A DNA stretch of 64,000 nt from Nonomuraea solani (GTDB lineage Bacteria > Actinomycetota > Actinomycetes > Streptosporangiales > Streptosporangiaceae), in NCBI RefSeq assembly GCF_900108335.1, contig NZ_FNVT01000001.1:1-64000 (forward strand). The letters are read 5' to 3'. Shown here one piece after another: positions 8,742 to 18,495 of this stretch (its first letter is position 1; every line of letters begins with the position of its first letter). A program made the position numbers and the translations under genes. Under the pieces are notes generated by a model, which was given only the letters and a program-made list of their open reading frames with translations, was not told where the DNA came from and ran no database searches.

Positions 8742-9137
8742 CTATTCCGTGCTCTGGCGGGTCTGGTACACCTTGCGCAGCGTCTCATGCACGATCCACG
8801 TGGTCTTGGCGCCCTCGGCGAACAGGCACACGTCACCCGGGCCGACCTCGATCGTGGTGCCGCCCTCGACGGCGATCGTGGCGCGGCCGGACAGCACGAC
8901 GAAGATCTCGTCGGTCTCCACGTCCGTCACGACGCCGGGCGTGATCTCCCAGATGCCCCGCCCGTCTCCCAGCTCCAAGGAAGAGGTCGCGGGGTCGCCC
9001 GCGACGATCTGCTCGGGATCGAGCTCTTCCCTGGTCAGCCGCACGTCGTGGACGGGCACCGAAAAGGCGCCCGCGGTGGCGAGCATTCGGCCGAGATCGG
9101 TCGCATCAGGCATCAATACATCAGACATATCGCCCAT
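8742..9137 (-). CDS. Small cupin-domain protein (DUF861/EutQ-like)
   Basis: 131 residues, one cupin barrel: T-D-E-I-F-V-V-L-S-G-R-A-T-I near residue 78 and a G-P-G-D-V-C-L-F-A-E-G turn near 103. Family members bind small ligands, some as sugar or ureide-pathway isomerases; no clear set of metal His residues is visible, so it may be non-catalytic. Start uncertain: ATG at 9137 or ATG at 9128 (MSDVLMPDATD). It starts 9 bp after the PucR regulator ends, same strand, so it is probably co-transcribed with and controlled by it. Confidence 0.75.
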   Translation of the reverse strand: MGDMSDVLMPDATDLGRMLATAGAFSVPVHDVRLTREELDPEQIVAGDPATSSLELGDGRGIWEITPGVVTDVETDEIFVVLSGRATIAVEGGTTIEVGPGDVCLFAEGAKTTWIVHETLRKVYQTRQSTE

Positions 9138-9146
9138 TTCAGCACA

Positions 9147-10763
9147 TCAACGGCTCTCTCTGCGGAACGACTCCAGTGCCAGGAGCGCCACATGCAGCGA
9201 AAGGCACGATTCGACGTCGTCGAGATCGGTGTCGAGAATGCGCTCAAGACGGCGCAGCCGGTCGTAGAAGGCGGGCCTCGAAAGGTGGGCCTTCTGCGCC
9301 GCGACCGCCTTGTTGCGGCCCGAGTCGAGGTAGATCCGCAGGATGCGGGCGAGGTCGCCGCCCCGCTGCGCGTCGTGGGCCAGCAGCGGGCCCAGCTCCC
9401 GCTCGGCGAACGTCTGCAGCCTCGCGTCGTCGCGCAGCAGGTGGAGCAGGCCGCGCAGGCGCAGGTCGGGCAGCCGGTAGAAGGCCCGGCCGTCCGGCTG
9501 GCGGACCGCCACGTCGGCCACCTGCTCGGCTTCGAGGAAGCTGCGGCGTACGTCTCTGATGGACTCCACCACCGAGCCCGCCGCCAGCACGAACGACGAG
9601 CCGGGCCGCCACAGCACGCGCAGCCGCTCGGCGAGCGAGGTCAGCGCGGGCTCGGCCTGCGCGCGCGGCGGCAGCGGCAGCAGGACACCGACCCGCTCCT
9701 GGTCGAGCGCGCCCACCAGGGCGGGCAGCCGGGCGTCGCGGCAGGCGGCGGCGGTGGCCTCGGCCAGCTCGCCGAGCTGCGCCTGGCCGTCGAGGGCCTG
9801 GTCGATGGGCTCGGTCGGCCTGATGACCACGCTGACCAGCTTGCGCCCGGTGAGCGGCACGCCCACCGCGCGGGCGCGGGCGGCGGCCTCGTCGGGGTCG
9901 GCGTAGGCGTGGGTCAGGATGCCGGTGATGATCGTGCCGTGCGCCTGCCGTTCGAGCGACTCCTGGTGGCGCTCCAGCAGGCGGCCCAGGGCGAGCGTGG
10001 TGGCGGCGCGCTCGGCCAGCACCATGTCGCGCGGCGACGGCTGCGCGTCGCACAGCAGGATCAGCCGTCCCCAGTCCTGCCCGCGCGCGCCGACCGTGGT
10101 GACCAGCCAGCCCGAGGCGCCGTCGTACGCGGTGCGCTCGGCCGGAGCCACCGCCCGCGACCTGGTCTCCCACCCGGCCAGCAGGGTGCCCGCGTCACGC
10201 CCGGCGGACTCGCAGGCCAGCACCTGGTGGGCCAGGTTCTCCAGCAGCACCGGCCGCCCCGACAGCCGCGCCACCTGGGCCAGCACCTCGGCCGGTGAGG
10301 CGCCTTCGACCGACAGCTCGGTGAAGACCTCGTGCAACTGCTCTGAGGCCCGCAGCTCCTCCAACTGGATGTCGATGATCCGCGCGTGCACCGACTCGGT
10401 GATCTGCACGAACGGCGTCTCGCGGGTCAGCACGATGACCGGCAGGCCGTGCTCCTCCGCGGACTTGATCACGGCCCGCGGCAGCTCGCGGACGAACCGG
10501 CGGCCCAGCTCCACGATCAGCCCCGACGCTCCCACGGACGAAAGCTCACCGATGTAGTCGGCGAGCTTCTCGGGGTCCTCGGGCAGGGCGACCCCCGTGG
10601 TGAGCACCAACTCCCCGCCGCGGAGCAGATGGGCGATGTCGGCGATCTCACCGACGTGCACCCACCGCACCTTGGTGTCGAGCCGATCGGCGCCCGCGAC
10701 CACGCGCGGGCTGCCCCGGCGTACGGTCTCCAGGGCGAGGACATCGGCGATGGTGGGCAGCAC
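9147..10763 (-). CDS. PucR family transcriptional regulator
   Basis: 538 residues. An N-terminal PucR ligand domain (residues 5-120, with RGGELVLTTG near 48 and the RETPF motif near 113), a GGDEF-like middle region and a C-terminal PucR HTH at about 460-520 (YLDSGRNKAVAAQKAHLSR). PucR proteins activate purine, GABA or amino-acid degradation genes. Start GTG at 10763 has TAGGCT 7 nt before it and no Shine-Dalgarno, so the transcript is probably leaderless. It heads an operon with the cupin and methyltransferase genes. A second PucR lies at 21527-23068; the two are divergent paralogues. Confidence 0.9.
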   Translation of the reverse strand: MLPTIADVLALETVRRGSPRVVAGADRLDTKVRWVHVGEIADIAHLLRGGELVLTTGVALPEDPEKLADYIGELSSVGASGLIVELGRRFVRELPRAVIKSAEEHGLPVIVLTRETPFVQITESVHARIIDIQLEELRASEQLHEVFTELSVEGASPAEVLAQVARLSGRPVLLENLAHQVLACESAGRDAGTLLAGWETRSRAVAPAERTAYDGASGWLVTTVGARGQDWGRLILLCDAQPSPRDMVLAERAATTLALGRLLERHQESLERQAHGTIITGILTHAYADPDEAAARARAVGVPLTGRKLVSVVIRPTEPIDQALDGQAQLGELAEATAAACRDARLPALVGALDQERVGVLLPLPPRAQAEPALTSLAERLRVLWRPGSSFVLAAGSVVESIRDVRRSFLEAEQVADVAVRQPDGRAFYRLPDLRLRGLLHLLRDDARLQTFAERELGPLLAHDAQRGGDLARILRIYLDSGRNKAVAAQKAHLSRPAFYDRLRRLERILDTDLDDVESCLSLHVALLALESFRRESR

Positions 10764-10829
10764 GGGGCAGAGCCTAGCCGATCAGCCTGTAAGAAGGGCC
10801 ATAGGCCGATTTACACTTTGTGACCCTTG

Positions 10830-12458
10830 TCATGGATTGAGGTCATCCTCGCGATATTCCTGGCGAGGTTCGCGTACGCGCAGCTCAACGCGGCGGATCT
10901 TGCCGGAGATCGTCTTCGGCAACTCGCCGAACTCCAGCCGCCGCACCCGCTTGTACGGCGCCAGCTCCCGCCGGCAGTGCTCGAAGATCGACCGGGCGGT
11001 CGCCTCGCCGGCTTCGAACCCCGGAGCGAGCGTCACGTACGCCTTCGGCACGGCCAGCCGCACCGGATCGGGGGCGGGCACCACGGCCGCCTCGGCCACC
11101 GCCTCGTGCTCCAAGAGCACGCTTTCCAGCTCGAACGGCGAGATCCGGTAGTCGGAGGCCTTGAAGACGTCGTCGGTCCTGCCGACGTAGGTGATGTAGC
11201 CGTCCTGGTCGCGGGTGGCGACGTCGCCCGTGTGGTAGAGCCCGTCCCGCATCGCATCCGTCAATCCACCGACATATCCGGACATGAGGCCTAGGGGGCG
11301 GCGGTCGTCCAGCGGCAGGCAGATCTCCCCATCCTCGCCCCGCTCACCCGACACCGGGTCGACCAGCACCACCTCGTAACCGGGCAGCGGCCGGCCCATC
11401 GACCCCGGCCGCACCACCTCGTCAGGCGCGTTGCCGATCTGCGCGGTCGTCTCCGTCTGGCCGTAGCCGTCCCTGATCGTCACGCCCCATGCCCTGGACA
11501 CCTGCTCGATGATCTCGGGGTTCAGCGGCTCGCCCGCCGCCACGGCCGTCCGCAGCGGCAGCTTCCACGCGGCCAGGTCCTCCTGGATGAGCATCCGCCA
11601 CACCGTCGGCGGCGCGCAGAACGTGGTGACCCGCTCGTCGCGCAGCACCTCCAGCAGCGCGGGCGCGGAGAAGCGCTGGTAGTCGTGGACCAGCACGGTC
11701 GCCCCCGCGTTCCACGGCGCGAACACGTTGCTCCACGCGTGCTTGGCCCACCCCGGCGAGGACACGTTGAGATGCACGTCGCCGGGCTTGATCCCGATCC
11801 AGAACATCGTCGACAGGTGCCCGGCCGGATAGGAGGCGTGCGTGTGCTCGACCAGCTTCGGCTGCGAGGTGGTGCCGGAGGTGAAATAGAGCAGCAGCGT
11901 GTCGCCCGCGCGTGTCGGCCCGTCGGGGGTGAAGCTCGCGCGCGCCTCGTACGCCTCGTGGTACGGCAGCCAGGTGTAGGCGTCGCCCACGGCGATCCTG
12001 GTGTATTCGCCCGCCCCGAACTTGCCCGCGTCGGCGGCGTTGGCGATCACGTGGGAGACGCCGCCGCGCTCGATCCGCTCGACGATGTCCTTGCCGGTCA
12101 GCAGCGTCGTGGCCGGGATGATGACCGCGCCCAGCTTCATCGCGGCCAGCAGCGCCTCCCACAGCTCGGCCTGGTTGCCCAGCATGAGCAGGATCCGGTC
12201 GCCCCGGCGCACCCCCTGCTCGCGCAGCCAGCCGGCCACCTGATTGGAGCGGGCGGACAGTTCGGCGAAGGTGTAGGAGGCGCTGCTCGCGCCCACGATC
12301 TTGAGAGCGACGGCGTCCGGGGTCTCGGCGGCCAGCACCCCGTCGAACCAGTCGAGCGCCCAGTTGAACGTGTCGAGCTCCGGCCAGCGGAAGTCGCGGC
12401 GGGCGGTGGCGGGGTCGGCGCCGAGCAGGAAGTCACGGGCGGCACGAAAATCGCTCAT
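10830..12458 (-). CDS. AMP-binding acyl-CoA synthetase
   Basis: 542 residues of the ANL superfamily. The P-loop-like motif is YFTSGTTSQPK near 193-203, then GYGQTE near 340, YHTGD near 417, KASDYRISPFELE near 438 and the C-terminal SGKIRR with the catalytic lysine near 519. The opening DTFNWALDWFD is characteristic of acetyl/medium-chain acyl-CoA synthetases, which activate a carboxylic acid with ATP and CoA in the cytosol. ATG start with AGGA 8 nt upstream; it follows the TetR gene by 12 bp on the same strand, so TetR and synthetase form an operon. Its substrate may be the ligand class sensed by that TetR, but this is inference. Confidence 0.88.
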   Translation of the reverse strand: MSDFRAARDFLLGADPATARRDFRWPELDTFNWALDWFDGVLAAETPDAVALKIVGASSASYTFAELSARSNQVAGWLREQGVRRGDRILLMLGNQAELWEALLAAMKLGAVIIPATTLLTGKDIVERIERGGVSHVIANAADAGKFGAGEYTRIAVGDAYTWLPYHEAYEARASFTPDGPTRAGDTLLLYFTSGTTSQPKLVEHTHASYPAGHLSTMFWIGIKPGDVHLNVSSPGWAKHAWSNVFAPWNAGATVLVHDYQRFSAPALLEVLRDERVTTFCAPPTVWRMLIQEDLAAWKLPLRTAVAAGEPLNPEIIEQVSRAWGVTIRDGYGQTETTAQIGNAPDEVVRPGSMGRPLPGYEVVLVDPVSGERGEDGEICLPLDDRRPLGLMSGYVGGLTDAMRDGLYHTGDVATRDQDGYITYVGRTDDVFKASDYRISPFELESVLLEHEAVAEAAVVPAPDPVRLAVPKAYVTLAPGFEAGEATARSIFEHCRRELAPYKRVRRLEFGELPKTISGKIRRVELRVREPRQEYREDDLNP

Positions 12459-12470
12459 GCCCGGATCCTG

Positions 12471-13172
12471 CTACGTCGCCAGCCGCCGCTCAAGGCCGTC
12501 GAGCACCGACACGAGCCCGAAGTCGAAAGCTATCTCCCGCACCGCCTTCGGGTCGTCGTAGGTGGCCATGTCGACGCTCTCCAGCATCTCCGGGAAGGGC
12601 GCGGCGGCCTTGGCCACCGCCGCCCGCATCTCGTCGGCGTCGTAGACATGGCCGCCGGTCGACTTGTTCCAGGCGATCTCGGGGATCGTCATGCCGTAGA
12701 CGTAGGCCGTCAGCGTGGCGATGGCGTAGTCGGTGTCGAGCCCGGTGAATCCGGCCGCCTTGAACATCTTGCGCAGCTCGTTGGCGACCCACAGCGCGTT
12801 GGGGCCGAGGGCGGGCAGCCGGCCGACGAACTCGGCCGCCCACGGGTGGCGCACGATGACCTGGCGCATGCTGTAGGCCAGCGCGGCGGCCGCGTCGCGC
12901 CAGCCCACCTCCTCGTGGTCGGGCACGGTCATCTCGCCCCAGATCTCGTCGTAGACCAGCTCAAGAAGCTCGTCCTTGTTGGCGACGTACCAGTAGAGGC
13001 TGGTGGCGCCCGCCCTCAGCTTCGCGCCGAGCTTGCGCATGCTCAGCCCGGCCAGGCCCTCCTCGTCCAGAAGTTCGAGGGCGGCTCTGACGATCTCCTC
13101 CCGGCTGCGCCCGGGGCTGGTGGCCTTGCGGGGCTCGCGGAGCCATACGGAAGGGAACGGCTTGCCTGTCAT
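12471..13172 (-). CDS. TetR family regulator (TetR_C_1 type)
   Basis: 233 residues. N-terminal HTH: S-R-E-E-I-V-R-A-A-L-E-L-L, LSMRKLGAKLRAGATSLYWY and V-A-N-K-D-E-L at residues 20-65, typical of the TetR/TetR_C subgroup that controls drug exporters. The C-terminal domain binds a small ligand. ATG at 13172 is chosen; TATCCT lies 6 nt before it on the minus strand, so it is probably leaderless. A 17-bp inverted repeat at 13191-13207 lies next to that box and should mediate autoregulation. Divergent from an MFS exporter and upstream of an acyl-CoA synthetase. Confidence 0.88.
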   Translation of the reverse strand: MTGKPFPSVWLREPRKATSPGRSREEIVRAALELLDEEGLAGLSMRKLGAKLRAGATSLYWYVANKDELLELVYDEIWGEMTVPDHEEVGWRDAAAALAYSMRQVIVRHPWAAEFVGRLPALGPNALWVANELRKMFKAAGFTGLDTDYAIATLTAYVYGMTIPEIAWNKSTGGHVYDADEMRAAVAKAAAPFPEMLESVDMATYDDPKAVREIAFDFGLVSVLDGLERRLAT

Positions 13173-13190
13173 GAGCCCAGGATAAAACAA

Positions 13191-13250
13191 CTCGCACACT
13201 GTGCGAGTTTTGTCGTACGGTGTGCGAGTGAACTCGAACACCGTACGAGA
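13191..13250. promoter_or_regulatory. Double TetR operator between TetR and MFS genes
   Basis: A perfect 8-bp inverted repeat CTCGCACA-C-TGTGCGAG (13191-13207) is followed by a larger one: TCGTACGGTGTGCGAG (13214-13229), 4-nt spacer TGAA, and its near-complement ending at 13249. The second repeat covers the TACGGT box and GTG start of the exporter. Half sites of the two repeats are related (GTGCGAG), as expected for one repressor binding twice. Confidence 0.7.
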
Positions 13251-14676
13251 TCCCCGTCGCTGGTGGATTCTCGCCGCTCTGTGCCTCGCGCTGCTGGTGC
13301 TGGTCATCGACAACACCGTGCTGAACCTGGCCATCCCCTCGCTCAACGAGGAGATGGGCGCGACGCCCTCCGACATCCAGTGGATCATCGACGCCTACGT
13401 GCTGGCCTTCGCCGGTCTGCTGCTCACCTCGGGCGCCCTGTCCGACAAGTACGGCCGCCGCCTCTTCCTGGTCATCGGCCTGGTGTTCTTCGGCGGCGCG
13501 TCGCTGCTCGCCGTGATCGTCACCGAGCCCTGGCAGCTCATCGCCGCCCGCGGCCTGATGGGCGTCGGCGGCGCCCTCGTCATGCCGTCCACGCTGTCGA
13601 TCCTGATGACCGTGTTCGACGAGGAGGAGCGGCGCAAGGCGATGGCCGCCTGGAGCGCCGTGGCCCTGGTCGGCCTGGTGTCGGGCCCGACGCTGGGCGG
13701 CTTCATGCTGGAGCACTACTGGTGGGGCTCGGTCTTCCTGCTGAACATCCCGGTCGCGGCGATCGCCGTCGTGGCCGCCTTCGTCCTGATGCCCGAGAGC
13801 CGCAGCGAGGGCCGCAAGATCGACCCCGTGGGCGTGGTGCTGTCGATCGTCGGCCTGACCGCGGCCGTCTACGTGATCATCGAACGCGAGTGGAACATCC
13901 CCGTCATCGCCCTCGCGGTCGTCGCCCTGGCCGGCTTCGTGATCTGGGAGCGCCGGCGCGAGGAGCCGATGCTGCCGCTGCACCTGTTCGCCAACCGCAA
14001 CTTCAGCGGCGCCTCGTTCTCGATCCTGCTGATGTCGTTCGGCGCGGGCGCCGTGATGCTGATGCTCACCCAGTACCTGCAGTTCGTGCTGGGCTACGGG
14101 GAGATGCAGGCCGGGCTGGCCATGCTGCCCTACGCCGTGGCCGCGGCGATCTTCAACGGGGTGGGTGCCGGGCTGGGGAAGAAGCTCAGCAACCGGGTGC
14201 TGGTCGGCGTCGGTCTGCTGGCGATGGCCGGGGGCTTCGTCGTCATGGCCATGACCACCGGCTACCTCCCGCTGCTCACCGGGCTGACGCTCATGGGCGT
14301 GGGCGGCGGGCTGGCCGGCCCCTCCGCCTACGCCTCGCTCATGGGGGCGATCCCGATCGAGCACGCAGGTGTCGGCTCGGCGCTCAACGACACCGTCCAG
14401 CAGGTCGGCATGGCGCTGAGCATCGCCGTCCTGGGCAGTGTGCTGGCCGGGAAGTACACCTCGGAGATGCCCGCCGACCTGCCCGCGGCCGCCAGGGAGT
14501 CGATCGGCGCCGCGCATCCGATGGGCCTGGCGGAGGTGGCCAACGAGGCGTTCACCTCCGCCATGCACCTCGGCTCGTGGGTGGGGGCCGCGTTCTGCGT
14601 GGCCGCCGCGGCGCTGGCCGTCACCGTGCTGCGCCCGGCCGAGCCCGCCGCGGCCCCCGACCCCGTACAGGTCTAG
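13228..14676 (+). CDS. MFS drug exporter, DHA2 (14-TM) family
   Basis: About 482 residues with 14 predicted hydrophobic helices. The motifs LVIDNTVLNLAIPSL in TM1, DKYGRR in the TM2-3 loop and the motif C-like GLVSGPTLGG in TM5 place it with EmrB/QacA-type proton antiporters exporting drugs or metabolites. Start is GTG 13228 rather than 13201: TACGGT lies 6 nt upstream, typical of leaderless genes here. The operator repeat overlaps the start codon, so the divergent TetR very likely represses it. The stop codon overlaps that of the alternative oxidase gene (shared CTAG at 13673+1000, i.e. 14673-14676). Confidence 0.9.
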   Translation: MNSNTVRDPRRWWILAALCLALLVLVIDNTVLNLAIPSLNEEMGATPSDIQWIIDAYVLAFAGLLLTSGALSDKYGRRLFLVIGLVFFGGASLLAVIVTEPWQLIAARGLMGVGGALVMPSTLSILMTVFDEEERRKAMAAWSAVALVGLVSGPTLGGFMLEHYWWGSVFLLNIPVAAIAVVAAFVLMPESRSEGRKIDPVGVVLSIVGLTAAVYVIIEREWNIPVIALAVVALAGFVIWERRREEPMLPLHLFANRNFSGASFSILLMSFGAGAVMLMLTQYLQFVLGYGEMQAGLAMLPYAVAAAIFNGVGAGLGKKLSNRVLVGVGLLAMAGGFVVMAMTTGYLPLLTGLTLMGVGGGLAGPSAYASLMGAIPIEHAGVGSALNDTVQQVGMALSIAVLGSVLAGKYTSEMPADLPAAARESIGAAHPMGLAEVANEAFTSAMHLGSWVGAAFCVAAAALAVTVLRPAEPAAAPDPVQV

Positions 14677-15374
14677 CGGACACGGGGCTCCCTCATGCTC
14701 TCGATGCTGTCGAGCTTGTGGGTCCGCTCGTCGTGGCCGATCTGCCGGAGCAGGTCGGCCACCGAGCGGTAGCGGCCGTACTCGGCGGCGTAGGTGCCGG
14801 GGTCGGGCACGAAGTCCAGCTCCGGGTTCTCGGCCACGAACGTCATGTACTCGTGCTCGGCGTGGTCCTCGAACTCGGCGTTGAGCCGGTAGCTCCAGTC
14901 GGGCCTGACCAGGAACAGCACCCAGGACACGTGATAGTAGAAGAACGCGATCAGCCAGGGCGCGGCCTTGTGCAGCAGCCACGACTGCCGCTGCCCGGTG
15001 CGTTGCACCAGGTCCTGCATGATCAGCAGGTGCCACTGCTCGTTGTCCTGGTCGGCGCGGGCCTCCACGATCCGCTCGAAGACCCGCCTGGCCAGCGCGG
15101 AGCGGCCCGCGTGCCGGTGCACGGCCCAGTAGCCCATGCGCTCCCACGCCTGGTACGGCACCCTGGCGATGATCTCCAGCATGGCGAACTTCGTGTACGA
15201 GCCCCGCTTGCCGTACATGAGGTCCACCGGCTTGAACATCATCTTCGCCAGCAGGCTGTAGTCCATGCGCGGCGTGTCCAGGGTGTCCTGCTGGGCCCGA
15301 CGCAGTTCCTCGCGGTCGAGCTTCGGCGGGCCGGACGGCGCTTCGGGGCGGTGGTGGTCGACGATCACGGTCAT
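14673..15374 (-). CDS. Alternative oxidase (diiron ubiquinol/menaquinol oxidase family)
   Basis: 233 residues. All four diiron ligand motifs of the AOX/PTOX family are visible: LEIIARVPYQAW (residue ~67), DNEQWHLLIM (~115), EFEDHAEHEY (~163) and HDERTHKLDS (~215). Between motifs 2 and 3 lies a hydrophobic hairpin (WLIAFFYYHVSWVLFLV) that would embed it monotopically in the membrane. AOX passes electrons from quinol to oxygen without pumping protons. ATG 15374 has AAAAGGAGA 7 nt upstream. It is divergent from the aminotransferase-dehydrogenase operon and converges on the MFS gene. AOX is uncommon in actinomycetes, so either a local acquisition or a specialised redox valve is possible. Confidence 0.82.
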   Translation of the reverse strand: MTVIVDHHRPEAPSGPPKLDREELRRAQQDTLDTPRMDYSLLAKMMFKPVDLMYGKRGSYTKFAMLEIIARVPYQAWERMGYWAVHRHAGRSALARRVFERIVEARADQDNEQWHLLIMQDLVQRTGQRQSWLLHKAAPWLIAFFYYHVSWVLFLVRPDWSYRLNAEFEDHAEHEYMTFVAENPELDFVPDPGTYAAEYGRYRSVADLLRQIGHDERTHKLDSIESMREPRVR

Positions 15375-15514
15375 CTCGGTGTCTCCTTTTGTTTTGCGAG
15401 TGACTAGATCGTCGTCGAGGGGGGCGGTCCCGGTCGTCGCCCGCCAGTGGTCATTCGCGGTGATTCCGGGGACGTAGAAGAGCGGAGATCGGTACACCTC
15501 CAGGCGGACGGGAG

Positions 15515-15528
15515 ATCCCCTAGGGGAT
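15515..15528. promoter_or_regulatory. Palindrome between alternative oxidase and aminotransferase
   Basis: Perfect 14-bp palindrome ATCCCCTAGGGGAT in the 237-bp divergent intergenic region. Position, 84 bp before the aminotransferase start, fits an operator for that operon or for both directions. The regulator is not identifiable from sequence. Confidence 0.45.
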
Positions 15529-15611
15529 TTTCCACTCTGTAAGCCATCTCCTGGCGTCCCCGACAGGTTGGAGGTATGAGGGCGGGGAACGGAAAAGGGA
15601 TACTCGGTAGC

Positions 15612-16888
15612 ATGTCGGAGCTTCTCGCGCGCCACCGGGCGGTCATGCCCAACTGGCTGGCACTCAACTACACCGAGCCCATCGAGATCGTCAGTGGCAA
15701 GGGCAACCGCGTCATCGACGCGGACGGCAAGAGTTATCTCGACTTCTTCGCCGGGATCCTGACCAACATGATCGGCTACGACGTACCTGAAGTGCGTGAG
15801 GCCGTCGAGCGCCAGCTCGCCACCGGGGTGGTGCACACCAGCACCGTCTACCTGCTGCGCGGCCAGATCGAGCTGGCCGAGAAGATCGCGCGGCTCTCCG
15901 GCATCCCCGACGCCAAGGTCTTCTTCACCAACTCCGGCACCGAGGCCAACGAGACGGCGCTGCTGCTGGCCACGTACGCGCGGAAGAGCGACCAGGTGCT
16001 GGCCATGCGCCAGAGCTACCACGGCCGCAGCTTCGGCGCGGTCAGCGTCACCTCCAACCGGGCCTGGAAGAACAACTCGCTGTCCCCGCTCAACGTGCAC
16101 TTCCTGCACGGCGCCGACCGGCATCTCACCCAGTTCAAGGGGCTGTCGGACGCCGACTACATCCAGGCGTGCGTGGACGACCTGCGGCACGTGCTGGCCA
16201 CGAGCGTCTCCAACGACGTGGCGGCGCTGATCGCCGAGCCGATCCAGGGCGTGGGCGGGTTCACGATGGCCCCCGACGGGCTGTTCGCCGCGTACAAGGA
16301 GGTGCTCGACGAGCAGGGCATCCTGTTCATCTCCGACGAGGTGCAGACCGGGTGGGGCCGGACGGGCAGCGCGTTCTTCGGCATCCAGAACCACGACGTG
16401 ACCCCCGACATGATCACGTTCGCCAAGGGGCTCGGGAACGGCTTCGCGGTCGGCGGCATCGTGGCGCGCGGCGACCTCATGGACGCGCCGCACGCGGTGG
16501 GCCTGTCCACGTTCGGCGGCAACCCGATCTCCATGGCCGCCGCCAACGCCACCCTCGACTACGTGCTCGACCGCGACCTGCAGGCCAACGCCGCGCGGAC
16601 CGGCGACATCATCATCGGCGGACTCAAGGCGGCGGCCGGGCGGCTGTCCATCGTCAAGGACGTGCGCGGCAAGGGCCTGATGTTCGCCATCGAGCTCGAA
16701 ACCCCCGCCCAGGCGGCCCGGTTCATGGAGGAGACCAAGCGGGCGGGCCTGCTGGCCGGCAAGGGCGGCCTGTACGGCACCGCCATCCGCATGGCGCCGC
16801 CCCTCACCCTGACGGTGGACGAGGCCACCGAGGGCCTCGGCATCATCGTCACGGCCCTGGAGACCATCGACGCGGAGGCTGCTGCGCA

Positions 16889-16892
<4 letters not shown>
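15612..16892 (+). CDS. Class III aminotransferase (beta-alanine/3-aminoisobutyrate type)
   Basis: About 426 residues, PLP-dependent fold I. YLDFFAGILT near residue 37 resembles AGXT2-type enzymes; NSGTEANE near 112 binds phosphate, SDEVQTGWGRTG near 241 carries the PLP-binding Asp, and the Schiff-base lysine is in FAKGLGNG near 270. AGXT2-like enzymes transfer the amino group of beta-alanine or 3-aminoisobutyrate to pyruvate or glyoxylate. It is translationally coupled (GTGA overlap) to a CoA-acylating methylmalonate-semialdehyde dehydrogenase, which would use exactly the semialdehydes this reaction makes. ATG 15612 gives the usual N-terminus; an ATG at 15576 is possible but its GGAGG is 1 nt away. 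Confidence 0.85.
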
Positions 16893-18397
<1,505 letters not shown>

Positions 18398-18495
18398 GCG
18401 CTCGCGCTTCGGCCGGGAGTGAACGTGGCGTTCCTCCCGGCCCCGTCCCCGGTAAGCTCCAGCGCAGGGACGGCGCGGGTGCAAGGGGGGACATC

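Noticed and set aside
11685..15407. A 1240-codon plus-strand open frame across the acyl-CoA synthetase, TetR, MFS and oxidase genes
   Set aside because: Composition is Arg/Gly/His-rich without any motif, and it crosses four well-supported genes.
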